Below, in pieces: positions 1-12,600 of a stretch of DNA of 64,000 nucleotides; positions within the stretch are counted from its first letter, which is position 1, and each line of letters opens with the position of its first letter. Source of the stretch: Bemisia tabaci (Eukaryota; Arthropoda; Insecta; Hemiptera; Aleyrodidae); assembly GCF_918797505.1 (NCBI RefSeq), contig NC_092797.1, positions 19,853,372 through 19,917,371 on the forward strand, in the 5' to 3' direction. The notes under the pieces are model-generated. The model was not told the origin of the DNA. It saw only the letters and a program-made list of their open reading frames with translations, and searched no databases. The translations under genes were made by a program, and so were the position numbers.

Positions 1-129
1 AGGCCCTGTTCTCAGAATAGAGGCACATCCTAGAGTTGGCACGCTATTTGGGGACGATTTGGAGAAGGAGAGAGAGCGAAAATTCGTGCCCTTCATAAGT
101 GACAAGATCTGATATCATTCAATCTTTTT

Positions 130-455
130 ACCCTGGGGCCGCATTTTTTCGGTCCCTCCACCGTAATTAAATATACTCAGGACGAGTGTCGACCGCACTG
201 AGGCTCGGCATAGCGTTTCTGATCGAACTGAGGTGCCGTTTGTACTCATCGATAAATGTTGCGTCTCCGTGTGAAAAAGCTGGCAAAATTTGGCCCCTGG
301 GCCCATGAAGGTGCGATATCCATCGATGAGTCCAAACCACACCACCGGCCAATCAGAAGCGCTAAGCCAGACTTAGGGCCAGTCGAGACTCTTACAAAGC
401 ATATTTATGTACGATGGGAGGACCAACGAAATTCGGCCCCCGGCCGGAATTCGAA
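130..455. mobile_element. imperfect palindromic element
   Basis: The left arm (CCTGGGGCCG, then CGGTCCCTCC and ACTCATCGAT) is mirrored by the right arm (ATCGATGAGT, then GGGAGGACC and CGGCCCCCGG). The arms, about 150 bp each, are diverged. It carries no coding capacity and is probably a MITE; it overlaps the tRNA-like segment at its right end. Confidence 0.5.
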
Positions 456-500
456 CCCGGGACCGCTTGGTCAGTTTAATGAGTTACACTAGGCCCACCG
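430..500 (-). repeat. tRNA-like SINE head
   Basis: On the minus strand an A-box-like GGCCTAGTG is followed at tRNA spacing by GGGTTCGAATTC, a good pol III B box. A functional tRNA is unlikely because the stems do not close. It is best read as a tRNA-derived SINE head. Confidence 0.45.
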
Positions 501-928
501 ATGTCGCCATTTTTGTACTTGTGTGTTTTTCCACCAAAGTCTCGAGTGAAAGTAGATTTTAGCCGAGAATTCCCGTTTGGGAAGGGTAAAGTTCCCACTT
601 GGACTGCCGGTCCTAGGCAGCGGATTCCGTCGGAGACACAGGAGACACACCCAGTGGGCAGTGGCAGGTCCTCGTCGTGTCCGCACGCTCTGTCGAAGCG
701 GATTTGGAGGAAACGCCGAAAAATCGAAGCCGGGCCAGTGTTTTTATCCATTGTTCGTGCTCATGCGCTCATACCCGCGGGCTCCAGAGCAGAGGGAAGA
801 GAATAGCGTGCATTGGAAAGTAATGACAATAGCTCAAGGTCACTCCTCACTCGGGAGACTCATTGTGGAGTTTAGTGGATATGAATAGGTATTATGGGCC
901 CTGTTGATGTTGTTGTTGGCTCCTACCG

Positions 929-968
929 CGTCACGTCGCGTCGCGTCGCCCTGCGTCGTCGCGTCGTT
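929..968. repeat. GCGTC-type simple repeat
   Basis: Short degenerate array of GCGTC and GTCGC pentamers in a GC-rich patch. Confidence 0.6.
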
Positions 969-1208
969 CCATGCGACTGCCCATTGTGAACTCCACTTCG
1001 CCACCGTGGAAGTGGATGTGGCCTCGAAAACGACGTGCGAGGAGAGACCTCCCGGTGGAGGTGCGAAATTTTATGACGCATTAACCGTTGCAATGGGTCT
1101 GTTGCACGCAAGAGATGTATAGACATGTGAATGGAGTCTACGTCATATTACTCGAAAATCACAATAACCATATCCAAAAAGTCTGAAATCCACTCTTCGG
1201 CGCGCAAT

Positions 1209-1530
1209 ACTGCCGTGCTACAGAAGAACGCCTTATGAACGTTCGAGAGTTGCCAAATTTCCCCTGATAAAACATGTATTTATGACATCATTCATGCATG
1301 TATTGCCTTGAAATTTTCAGATATACATACACATACATAAAGTCGCTTTTATAGCGCCGCCTCGCGCTCTGCGACGCCCAATCGCCATTGCCCCCTATCC
1401 TTCCAGAGATCATCAGGCAAATTTTCATATATTTTAGATTAAAATGCGTACAAAATTGTCTGAAATTTTTGGAAAATAATATTCGCAATATTCCCAGTTA
1501 ATTCAGTTTTTATCGGAGGAAATTACAGGT
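1209..1530. mobile_element. degenerate copy of the 252-bp CTGCCGTGCT MITE
   Basis: The left TIR CTGCCGTGCTACAGAAGAAC and its GTTGCCAAATTT subterminal block are clear. The right end is recognisable only as TTTTATCGGAGGAAATTA and then lost. An extra segment inside makes it longer than other copies. Confidence 0.65.
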
Positions 1531-3250
1531 AAAGAGTGTGACCACTTACACTAATTCGAGGGCCCATGTGCGAAACCACGTACCTCCAAGTGGTGTTTTA
1601 AAATCCCCGCTCGTGGTTTCATTTTTCTAAGAGAAACAAGTCAGTATTACAGCTTGAATTTATGCAGAATATTATGCTTATAAAGAGGAGAAATCACGGA
1701 AGTTTTCAAGAAATTTCGTTGGCCTCATATATTTTTCTAAGGAAAAAATAAAGCATGACAGGAGGTCTGCAATGTCGCAAACGGAGATACGTGATGAAGC
1801 TCTTAGGCCACCGAATTGCAAGCTAACTGAAGAGGTAGACTTTCTTGATGTGTCCATTGTGATTTTTGTAAGATTTTACCTTTACATAATCTTCTCACTT
1901 GGCTGTACATCTTGATCACAACAAACCAATTGCTGGAAATTGATCAGCAATTACAGTAACGCCATGAACATTTATCTTTCAGAATCGAACAGTTTTAAGT
2001 TTTTAAATCCAGACCTCCAGCCTCGAATCGAGCAATATCACAAGCTGACGGCTGAAACCGTCTGATGTGTTTATTCAATTATGGCTCGGAGTCAATAACC
2101 GTGGCTCTAATCTTGTTTGTACAAAGTTTAGCGAGATCATTTTCGTAGCGGACCCAAGCCCGCCCCCGGAAGATGATGTGAAATTCCAAGCCCTTCTCGC
2201 ACGACTGAACCTACCTACCAACAGTTAAAGGTTATTCCTCGATTCGTCGAATGAGATGAGCGATCACAAGAAAGTTAACGCTTCATTAGCGCAATTACTC
2301 GTCTTCCTCTTTCACTCTCCGCCGGTTAACTTGATTGCGTGATTGGGCACCTGTGGAAAATGCGTGCGCCCCTCGGAAAAGACGTGCTGACGTCTTGTTT
2401 GATTACTTTCAATTAGAGTACTTAATCTCTAATTGACACGTCATCTGTTACGCCGGCTCAAGTGATTTGTTTTTATTTAAGAGTTAGCACTTGACTTCTT
2501 AAGAACCGTGGCATTTTCTGCAGTATCGAAACATGAGTTTTTTCTCTTCGTACACTCAAAAAATTCCGCGTCGTTCATATGTTGAGGCTCTTTACTTTGT
2601 CAACTGACGATGTCATTCTTTCCATTTCCTTCCTTTGGACTTCTGTAATCGACTGACGTCAGTCGGAAATATGAATCTTAGTTGTCCCAAGTCCCGCAAG
2701 GTAAATCATGGTTATCGGATCCCTGACCCTAGTTGGATAGAGTTCAGAAAAAAAGACCAAGGTTTGATAAGTTGGACTCAAGATTTATTAACTTGGAACT
2801 AAGAACTAGAGGCTCAATAAAGAAGTACTGGCCCGAATATTGGTTCCTCATTGTATAATGCAGTCCCATTCATTCCTTGTTCACCTTGAGATCAGAAATT
2901 GTCCTCTTTTTTATCCTTAATTATTTTGATCATTTAAAATGTATAAAGAAGTTTCAGTCACTAGTAGCATCTGAAACCATCGATAATAATTTATTTTCGA
3001 CTCAAATAACGCACTTCAGATGTACAAGTTTGATCTGATTACCTCAGTGTGTTCAATGCAAAGCTCAGTAATGTCAACTGTCAATCGAATAAGCTCAAAG
3101 ATTTGAACTTCAACTGAACCAAGTCATAGCCGTCATTAACAAGTCTACAGATTACCGAAATTTTCACGAGGTAATGATCTTAACTGTCTAAATAGTTAAT
3201 TTGATAATTGTTTTCGTTTGAGAATTTGTTTTCCTATCGTATCGCTTACT
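1531..3250. other. upstream sequence without recognised gene
   Basis: AT-rich sequence. Between 1650 and 1800 it resembles dispersed blocks at 5690-5830, 9600-9750, 45040-45080 and 51200-51310 (shared GCGACGT and CATGACAG-type motifs), an old unnamed repeat. The rest looks unique; no ORF is worth calling. Confidence 0.4.
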
Positions 3251-3571
3251 TGGTCTCTTTCTCTTGCAGAGGCCGAACGTATCGTTGTCGTTTGTTCCTA
3301 ACATTTCGTTTTTCGTTTTGATTTTTCGTCTAACCATGTTTTGCAGTGTTTTAAACAACCATTTTTCCCTCGATGGTGAAATAGAATAAATTCTAACATC
3401 TCGGTATTTTTCAGAAGTCCAAGAATTGCGTCACTCAAATGAATTTTACGTCATATTCGCCGCGTTATTGTTGCCGTTGAGCATGTTTTCCAAGTGTTAA
3501 AATCGTTCCCGTAAAAGTTTTGGTGTCAAGGATTATCGGTTTCGCAGGATTTCCTCAGAAGGTGCTTAACG
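3251..3571 (+). promoter_or_regulatory. probable 5' leader of kst, possibly spliced
   Basis: A strong acceptor-like tract (GTCTCTTTCTCTTGCAG) ends at about 3269, and a second CAG stands at 3547 just before the ATG. These suggest that a non-coding first exon lies upstream and is spliced in, but no matching donor or promoter motif can be picked by eye. Confidence 0.3.
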
Positions 3572-3653
3572 ATGTCGGAAATAGATATAAAAGAATTAGC
3601 TTATTGCTTGAACGAGAATATCAGGCGACACTACGAGAGATTAGAACTTTTCG
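3572..3653 (+). CDS. kst: kst exon 1 (N-terminal tail)
   Basis: ATG at 3572 has A at -3, and an in-frame TAA lies at 3512-3514 if the leader is contiguous. It encodes 27 residues starting [12 protein letters not shown] and ends with one base of a split Glu codon before GTAAGC. Joined to 6638 it stays open into the conserved CH1 region. These residues are not a recognised domain. An alternative is that translation starts at the Met at 6676 in exon 2, where other arthropod beta-heavy spectrins appear to begin; exon 1 would then be leader or a separate isoform. Confidence 0.65.
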
Positions 3654-6600
3654 GTAAGCTCTTTGAACAATCAGGTTGTTTTGTGTGGCTTTCAATAACG
3701 CCTGTTTTGCAGTGTCAGATTTTGTCTAACCCGCCTCTATATGTCGAGGTATAAAAATAGTTGGTTTTACTACCTCATTAGTCAAGATATTTACTCTTTA
3801 TTAGTTTTAAATGTCTCCCTTGCGTTGCTATTTTTGGATGGATTCAGACTCAGTTTGCATCGTGTAAAAATAATCCAGTATAGTACTAAAAGTTGTCTCA
3901 GAACTTTTCAGAGGGCGCACCTCGTTTTAATTATTAGTTAGTTGAAGGGACAAATGTCACCAGGATTATGCATCTTTTTCTTAGTCGGAAAGAAACTCTG
4001 ATTTCACGCAACTAAATTAAACTTGCTTAATCTTTTACTTCCTTACCCTCCCATATTTTTCTTTTTCCTGTCTATATTGGTGAAAATAAAAATCCACACA
4101 AGTGCACCGAGTAAAAAGACATTATTAACTCATCAATGCATTTTTCAGCGCTATAACGTTTCTGCGGTAGGAAATCAACTTGCGGGAAAACGTGTCATTT
4201 TCTCCATGACTCGTGCTCATAATCCTAAGTACGGAAAGACTCAGCGATTTTGAATTTTTCCAAGGGCAGTCGTGATTGTTAAATTTTTTATGCGTACCTA
4301 TTCCATTATCTAACAATTGGTATTTTACTCTTTTCTTACAGCGTGAGTGCAGTTATTTTTTAAGAGGATTTAAAATGCGCTAAATACCCGTAACACGTTT
4401 CACTCACCTCATGAGGCATTCCTTCACTAGCAAAATTCTTCCCAATAGCATATTTTCATGAATTTCAAAATATCTAGTTTTTTCCAGGGTGTCTCCAGTG
4501 AAGCCCGAAAGTCCTCTGTTATTTAAAGAGAATCTCAGGCCGTGGGGACGATCACATCGTTCTCCAGGAAGTCGAACCAGGGTGCGGCGAATTTCCATGG
4601 AATATCAAATTTCGCGTGAAGCATCTCCCGAAATATTCAAACTTTATAAAACATAAGTTTCCAATAGTTTACTATCAGCCTAATGCCAAATAATTATCTA
4701 ACCACCTACTTTTGAAAGAATCATTAATTTTATTCATGTCTATCACTCTACGTTCCACAAACAAGAAAAAAGAATATAAATCCAGAACTAAGTGAAAGTA
4801 AGGTTTTCTGCATCGTCAGGTGTTTTCAATGCGGATTGCATCCCTAACTTCTAAAATGAATGTTGCATACCTCTTAATCAAGTTCAAAGCCTCCTAAAAT
4901 TTCTTGATACATTTATTGGAATTTCCAAATTTTCATAAGTTACCTACTCTGAGCCACCCTGATTGAGAGTCAAAATGAGCCCCAGAGCCGGACTCTTGCC
5001 AACATCTTTGCATGACGCGACTGCGCCTTTTTTGCAGTCGGGATTTATCTAACATATTTTCACGCGAGAATCGCTGAATAAGCGCCCTTGTTGTTTTATC
5101 TTGGTTCATATTAGCCATGTTATCGGAATGACATAGCGCCGCGGCATCCGTTTATCTTTTTAATTTGCACCTGATGTAATACGTCGCACAAGTTCCCCAA
5201 CTCGAATTTCAGTGGCGTGGCGTGAGGTGCGATGCATCGATTGATTTGCCATTCAAACCTATGGGGAATAATCGATGCACAGGGTGTTCGCATTGAACAC
5301 CAGAATAATCGATTCTTTATAATACCTTCAAATGGAACAATATCGATAGTCGATTAACACGCCTCGCCGTCGTCGAATGTATTTCATAACCGACATTTCA
5401 AACGAGTATTCTTTGCAGTTCGCCACAGCGAGTTTCTTTACATTTCGCACTTACCCCATGTTCTCACCTACGTCATCTTGTTTACTCTCGAGGTCTCTCG
5501 AGTATGTGCCTGTTTGTCCGGAACATACCATAGGAACCCATTCTGTTCCGCTCACAGTTGGAAAAATGTTATAAGTTGGTTATTTCTGCAAATCGATGAT
5601 GAAACTACGAGGACGATTATCTCATATGCGATCTTTCAAAATTTCCGCTCCCATTTTATTTTATTGAAGAAGAACGAGCCTACACAATATTGCTTACAAT
5701 TTTGAGAAAATTAGGGAAGTTTAAAAAAAAAATAGCGTAGAAATCTCCTCTATATTTTGAAAATAAATTATAACAAGGAGAATGCAGCGTCGCAGTCCGA
5801 GATTTACATTTTCTGAGGTACTTACACAGTCTCACCATTAAAATATAATGAAAGAAAAAAATAACTAAGGTTGCAAAATTTAAGATACTATACCTTGCAT
5901 AACCTCAACAATAATTTCCCCTTGAGATACGCTGGAACCGCCGAAAAGCAAACTGCGCGATTTAATGAAAACCATTAATCATTGAAGTATGTTAGAAAAT
6001 GAGGCCTTATGCTGTAGGGCCACATTTCACAGTAAACTAACTACCTCTCCCTTGTACTTTCCCAAGTTGGACACATCATTTCCATTTCTGGAATTTGCAA
6101 TGTTTCTAGTTTGAAAAGTCCTAGTTTGAGGGGAGAAAAAAAAATGTTTGAGAGTGCTCAATACGTCCGGTGTCCTAAAAATGAAAAACAGTGTATTTCC
6201 CTCGGAAAATACACCGAGAAATGTTGGTATAGACGTCATTGAAAACTATCTCCAATGTTTAGAAGACTGCGTTCACGAAATTTGATGAAATTATTTTCGT
6301 ATGCGTGGCCGATATTATGGAATAATTTCTGTCGGATAATATCTTGAAGACATATTGTTCAAATTAAGTAAGTAATTAATCCCTAAATGTATCCCCGAGT
6401 AAGTAGATACGAAGAAAAAGGACGCAAATTCCTCTGATAAAACCGTGCTAAATTGTATTCTATGTATTTCCTTTTCGACTCAGTTTTTCTCTTCAATTTT
6501 TGATGTGTTTCAATTCTGCTTGATAACGGTTTTTACCATTTCTGAATTTGATGCCATATATGTTTTCTTCAGCATCTCTACGTATGAAACTATTCTCTAT

Positions 6601-9600
6601 AATTGACTAATATAGCTTTTTTTTCTTTTTTCCACAGAGTTGCAGTATGAGAAGGTTGGCGGCAAAGAAGCCGAGATGACTCAGAGGGAGGATGTGCTCA
6701 AATTCGAGCAAGGCCGAATAAAAGCCTTGCAAGAAGAACGATTGCACATCCAAAAGAAGACGTTCACAAAATGGATGAACTCTTTCCTTCAGAAGGTAGG
6801 TCACTTATGCGTCCTAATTTTATCAGACAATAATTCGACACCTCTATGACTGCCGTAGGCCCCACACCGAGAAAAAACATTGATTTTGAAACTATACTAT
6901 TGCGATATGAGTTCTGAATTATAAGTATGAAATATAGAAATGAATAAGTATAGCGTTTGCCGACAATATGAACCAACTGACCGTAAAACTATAACTTTTT
7001 ATTTCAATCCGTAGCCATAATAAAGCGAGAATTCATACCTCAAGAATAGGGTGCGGTGGCGTTTGCGGACGTGGCGTTTGCGGATTCTCATATTTTGATG
7101 GTGGCAATAGCGGAAAGGCGGAACAGGGCCGGTGGAGTTTGCGGACCAGAGAATTTCGGCGGTGGCGATTGCAGACGGAGGGGTAGGCACTTAATTATGC
7201 TGCCCCCCACCCCTGCGCTGTATATTGAAGAAAAAAATTACCGGAGAGGCTCTGGATTCCATTCCGTGGATGAAAAAAAATATTAGTATTAAACATTAGT
7301 ATTATATTAGCATAAAAACATATGAGCAGTGAACATGCAGTAAATTTTTAAAATATGCATATCAGAAATCAAGAACTTATGAATATTTTTCTTCCAATTT
7401 TTCATAGAATTTTGTTCGCACTTTAATACACATTACCTGAAAATTTCATAGAAAAATATTCATAACTTTTCTCAAAAATAAACATTGTATCGAAGGAAAT
7501 TTGGCAACTCTCGAATGTTCCTACGGCGTTTTTCCTTAGCACGGCAGTTTGTACCTATGGACCTATGTGTTTTCATTTTTCATATGTAATTTTTTTACTT
7601 TCAGTAATTTTGGACTAGAATTTACAACAGGTTTTGAATCCTAAAAATGGACTGAAACTGACGATTTTTTAGTTTCTTGATTTCTGACATGCCTTTTTTA
7701 AAAATTTACCGTATGTTCACTGCTCATATGTTTTTATACTAATATAATACTAATATTTTTTTTTTTCATCCACGGAAAGGAATCCAGAGCCTGGCGGTGT
7801 GCTTTATTCGGAAATTGGGTACTTCGGGGTAGGTTCGACACGAAGAAAATACAACTTTTCAACGACTTGAGCGCGCACCGTGGTATACGCGCAATGTATG
7901 AAACATTCTGCAGACTTGTATGGCGCTACGCTATGTCGCCAGCGCGCACTGTGCTGTACGCGCAATGCATGAAGTATCCTGCAGACTTGTAAGGCGCTAT
8001 ACTACGCGTCACGCGCACCGTGCCGTACGCGCAATGCATGAAGTATCCTGCGGTCTTGTAAGGCGCTACTGTGCGCCGTGCGCGCCGGCCGCACTGTGTT
8101 TGATGTGATTATTCAAACTTGCGGCGTCAGCGGTTTTGAACTCATGATTTCGAAGTTTTTCTTGAGTTTGTTCTTGTCATTTCAAATGACAAAATATTAC
8201 ATAAAACCCAGCTAATTCGCATCTTTTCAATTATATTTTTAGAAATAATTTTCAAGCCTCTCCGGTAATTTTTTTCTTTAATATACAGCGCAGGGGTAGG
8301 GGGCAGCATAATTAAGTGCCTACCCCTCCGTCCGCAATCGCCACCGCCGAAATTCTCTGGTCCGCAAACTCCACCGGCCCTGTTCCGCCTTTCCGCTATT
8401 GCCACCATCAAAATATGAGAATCCGCAAACGCCACCGGATTCTTAGAATCCGAAAACGCCACCGGATTCTTAGAATCCGCTAACGCCACCGGATTCTTAG
8501 AATCCGCAAACGCCACCGCACCCAAGAATAGTTCTCAAAATCATCGTTTTTCTCTCATTATGTTAAATACCAACACCAGATCTAGCTCTGAAGTCAAAGA
8601 GCTTTAATGTGTATGAGTGAGGCACTGTGTAAACTCTCTCTTGATGTTAGTGCAAATGAATGGAGTCTTAACAAGCGTCAATTAGTTTCAATCTGAATCC
8701 AACGAGAATTTAACGACCAATGAACTAATTTCGATGGCTGCGGCTTAACGAACGAACAAACCCAAGTGAAAGGGCGCCAGTTGCACTTCTTTACGCGCTT
8801 CGGTATATAGTGAGCATCAGTATTTTCTCGTTAGATGCTGTCCACTCGTAAGCCATCAGATCGCAGACGAAAAAGATACAAAACAATTGAACTACCGAGT
8901 CCTCTGCTCTTTCCTCCGAGTATTTTTAAGTTGACGGCATTACTTAGACTGATTTGCTTTCATGAGGACATATTGTCTAGACTAATACACTTCCAATTAG
9001 CCAGTTCTTTCAAGTAGCAAAAGCTTTCGTGAAGAAAAATCACGAAATGAGAGACAATGCATATTACATATCCTTCGTGTATTATTCATGACGTGAATCC
9101 AAAACCCTAGCAAATCTTTATTCGGTCCACTGTTCAGCTGTCGGAAACATGCATGCATAGAGTCCTCTGGTAGATTCGCATTCCAGCGTGTTTCGGAAGA
9201 AACATTTTTCTTTTTTGTCACTGAAATGAACGTGTTTTAAAGCATTGTGATTTTGCATGTATCAGTTTGAGAAGTAAATAGATGCATGTGCCCCTAATAT
9301 GTATTGTTGCCATCGATCTGTAAAAATACAGGAACGTCAAGGCATTTTACTTTCTCGCTCCCCTAGTTTAAACCTAGAGAAGAAGGGCATTTCCCGAAAA
9401 ATAGAAAACTTCATGAAAAGCCACAATTCCCAGATCATGGTGTTGGACTAATCAATAAAAACAAAAATAAGCGTTCAGCTGACCTTCCTCCCTAGAAGTT
9501 TGATCTGGATATCGATGGCCAAAGTGAGAAACAACGTATTTTCATTGTGATGTTTCAAATTTCCGCTCCGATTCAACTTTTTTAAAAAAGGATAAAACCA

Positions 9601-12600
9601 ACCTTATAACTTGAAATTATACGGAATATTATGCTGACAGAGATGAAGGAAATTTTTCAAGATATTACGATGACTAGTTATCCAAAGAAAAAATGAAGTA
9701 TAACAGAAAGTCTACAACGTCGAAAACAGAGTTATGTGGTTTCGCACTTCGGCCATCGATATCTCTGATGTCAGGTAACTCCCATTGAGAGACGTGTGAA
9801 AGAATTCCAAATATTTCGTCATATTAATGAATTCGTCAAGAATCCTACGCATAACCTATCCCTACCCCGACAAAGGAGGACGAAAGAAATATACAAAACG
9901 TCGAGAGTACGGTGTGTAAGAATGCGTCTGTAGGTCACTAGGTTACACCTGACACAAACAGTAAGTCAAATCCTAATCCTGAATAGGTACCCTATTGTTC
10001 GGTGCGTCGGCGCAGCGCACACCCGCACAAGCACTGTTTCCTGAACGTGGAGAAAAATCCTCTTCATACTATCCCTTTTCACAGGTTAAGGTGTCCCATC
10101 GGGCAACAAGAGGAGGTTACATTATTAAGACTTGATCCGCCTTTGCGATCTCCTCTTTCAGTGTCATCGATCATTTGTATCGGGATCCGATGCAATTGTT
10201 GACTGTTGCGCTCGGTCCTTTTATCTCACCCTCGTGTTAATGCGACTCGCGGTCGCACCCGCTCGCCTTGACTCAATTTTTCTCCTTTTTTCCCCCGTGC
10301 CGCTTTAGAAAAACAGGTTTCTCGCCGCGTTATTTATATTTCGTCCAATCCGCGCCCGTTCGAAAGCTTTCGAAGTGCATACCTTCGGGACTGCCGCGGC
10401 AGCCACTACATCTTTCCATAATTGTGCACCAGCAAAACGGAAAGGAGTTGCGTAACCCCCTCTTATCTAGCCGTACTGGCACTTGAAGTTGATCCTCGGG
10501 TTTTATCCGATCTATTTATACGTCGGGTTGTCTGCTTTTGAGCCAACCGGTGGGCCGCACTCTACTCCTGCAGAAACCGACTGCCAGCGGCGGATCCTGA
10601 GTGAGTCGAAGTGGTGGGGGGGGGGGGGGATACGAATAGAAAAATCAGCAAGCGTGGAAGGCAAGACTTTTCATTTTAATTATCTATTATAAACACGCAA
10701 AATGCGCTACTGTGCGTACACTTATTTGACATGTAGTTGTAATAATTTTCGTTTCCCCATCAAATCAGGGTTGCCACAGTCAGGGAATACCAGGAAATGC
10801 CAGGGAATTTTCAAAAATCTGAGGAGACCTGGAAATTTCTGGGAAAATGGCCAAAATGTCAGGGAAGTCTTAAAAGTCAGAGGAAACCTGGAAATGTCAG
10901 GGAAAATGACGAAAATGTCAGTGAAACTTTTTTAATTTACCTGTATTAGCTTTCTAGAGTGGATTTAACGTTCAGAACAACAAGTTTTGCCCTGAAACTA
11001 TTCCAAATCATGCCTTTTTCAGCCATAAGGCATACTTCAATTGTCAGGGAATTTTACTCAAAGATGTCGGTGAATTTCATTTTCTAAATTTTGTGGCAAC
11101 CCTGCAAAGTACAATAGGGAGCAAAACACCCCTCATCAAAATGAAGCTCATTAATTTGAGTGTATGCGCATCGCAGATCAGTTCAAGGAACATCATGTAA
11201 TACTGATCTGATTCCATTTTTTACACACTGCCAGTTCGAGTGTTTTTCTTTTAAAATCGACAACGCGTTATTATGGGCCAGAGAGGCGAAAAACAGAGGA
11301 CCATGAAATTAAGTTGAGCTCGCTACCTCATTTTTCGATCACTTCGTGACCCAGTGATGAATTCTTTCTCGAGCCGACTCATGTCAGGTTTCTGTCACCG
11401 CGTATATTGTGAGGAACCAAAGATGCAGCATATTTTCGCGTGCCATCACGTGACACGGAAGAAGCTCAATCGGTAACGTGCCGTACAAAACACTTACATG
11501 GGCAAGCGAGAACTATTGATACTCAGGCTAGGCAGAGAGAGGAGAGGGGGGTATACTACAATTAGTCGCAATTACCCAGCTATTTTGCGAAACGAAATTT
11601 TATTCAGTGTAGTTGCCATCTCCCACACCCTCCATACTTTTTCCTCTCCGTCTTCATATTTTGAAGGTATTGATTCTAACATTCTTTTATCGTTTTTCCA
11701 TCTCAACGGCAATGAAATAAAAACGCGGGTACTCAACCGTCTAAAAATTGACGGCGATTCCTTCCAGAGGTGCAGAGATTTCCTCGGCCGAAGTACGCAA
11801 TTTCGAGAAACCAGGGATTCTGCCTTTGCACTATAACATTGCGCGTTCACAGTAATTTGCTCAAAATTAAACGCCGTGATTGTTTTAGCACTCAACCCTT
11901 TCGCAGTAAATTTCTCAAGAATGAATCGCTTCCGCAGTAATTTTTTAAAATAACACCCAAGTAGTACACCACACGTTTCGCCCCATCAAACTTTTCTACT
12001 TTGCGTTAAAATCTCCGAGTCGAAGAAAAAGAGACCAAGCTCTTTTTTTTCGTAGGTATGCGATAAAGTCTTGTTGCCTCATAATTGTGACGGGATCTGT
12101 ACAAAGAGACTTCATCTTCCGGAAGAAAATTCCCAGAACTCTGAGCCTTGCACTTAGCGCAAAAAACGATCACAGGAAGCGCCTGCAAAACTGCAAGGAT
12201 ACTTCAAGCATTGCGCCGTCTCCACAGCTATCTCCGGTTTTGCTCTCGGCTCCTCGCGAATCGCGCTGCTAAGTTTTGAGGTGCGTACGCTGTTTGACAT
12301 TGCGGAGGGCAGCGCACGTGCACAACTTCGGAGGTCGTAGGCAAAAATGGAACGCGTTTTGATCAAAACATTTCATCAATTTTTTTCCCTACCACAAACT
12401 AAACTATTTTCGAGAAAATCGATGACAAAAATCAGTCCGTCCTCAACTCACGCACGTCATCGACGAAATCCAAAATTCCTAAAATGTAGCCACCTCCCTT
12501 TTCTCCTCTATAGGAACCCCGCTATTCCGCACTGCCACACCCACGACCCTAGCGAATCCGCTTAGCTGACCATCCCTTTCCGCCGAATATTTCGGCTGAT

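Larger units (their letters stand above)
7049..8523. mobile_element. 1.48-kb TIR element with long arms and nested palindrome
   Basis: Terminal inverted repeats start GGGTGCGGTGGCGTTTGCGG and run about 210 bp. AAGAATA flanks both ends (an 8-bp AAGAATAG if one G is shared), suggesting hAT type. The right arm carries extra tandem copies of a 28-bp subterminal unit. Inside lie an inverted pair at 7249-7792, a truncated CTGCCGTGCT MITE and a tandem array. No transposase is present. Confidence 0.85.

Noticed and set aside
7871..8082. CRISPR-like array
   Set aside because: Units are contiguous diverged tandem repeats without unique spacers, in a eukaryotic intron.
8142..8525. 127-codon minus-strand frame with repeated NPVAFADSK
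   Set aside because: The amino-acid repeat is simply the translation of the 28-bp subterminal repeats of the 1.48-kb TIR element.
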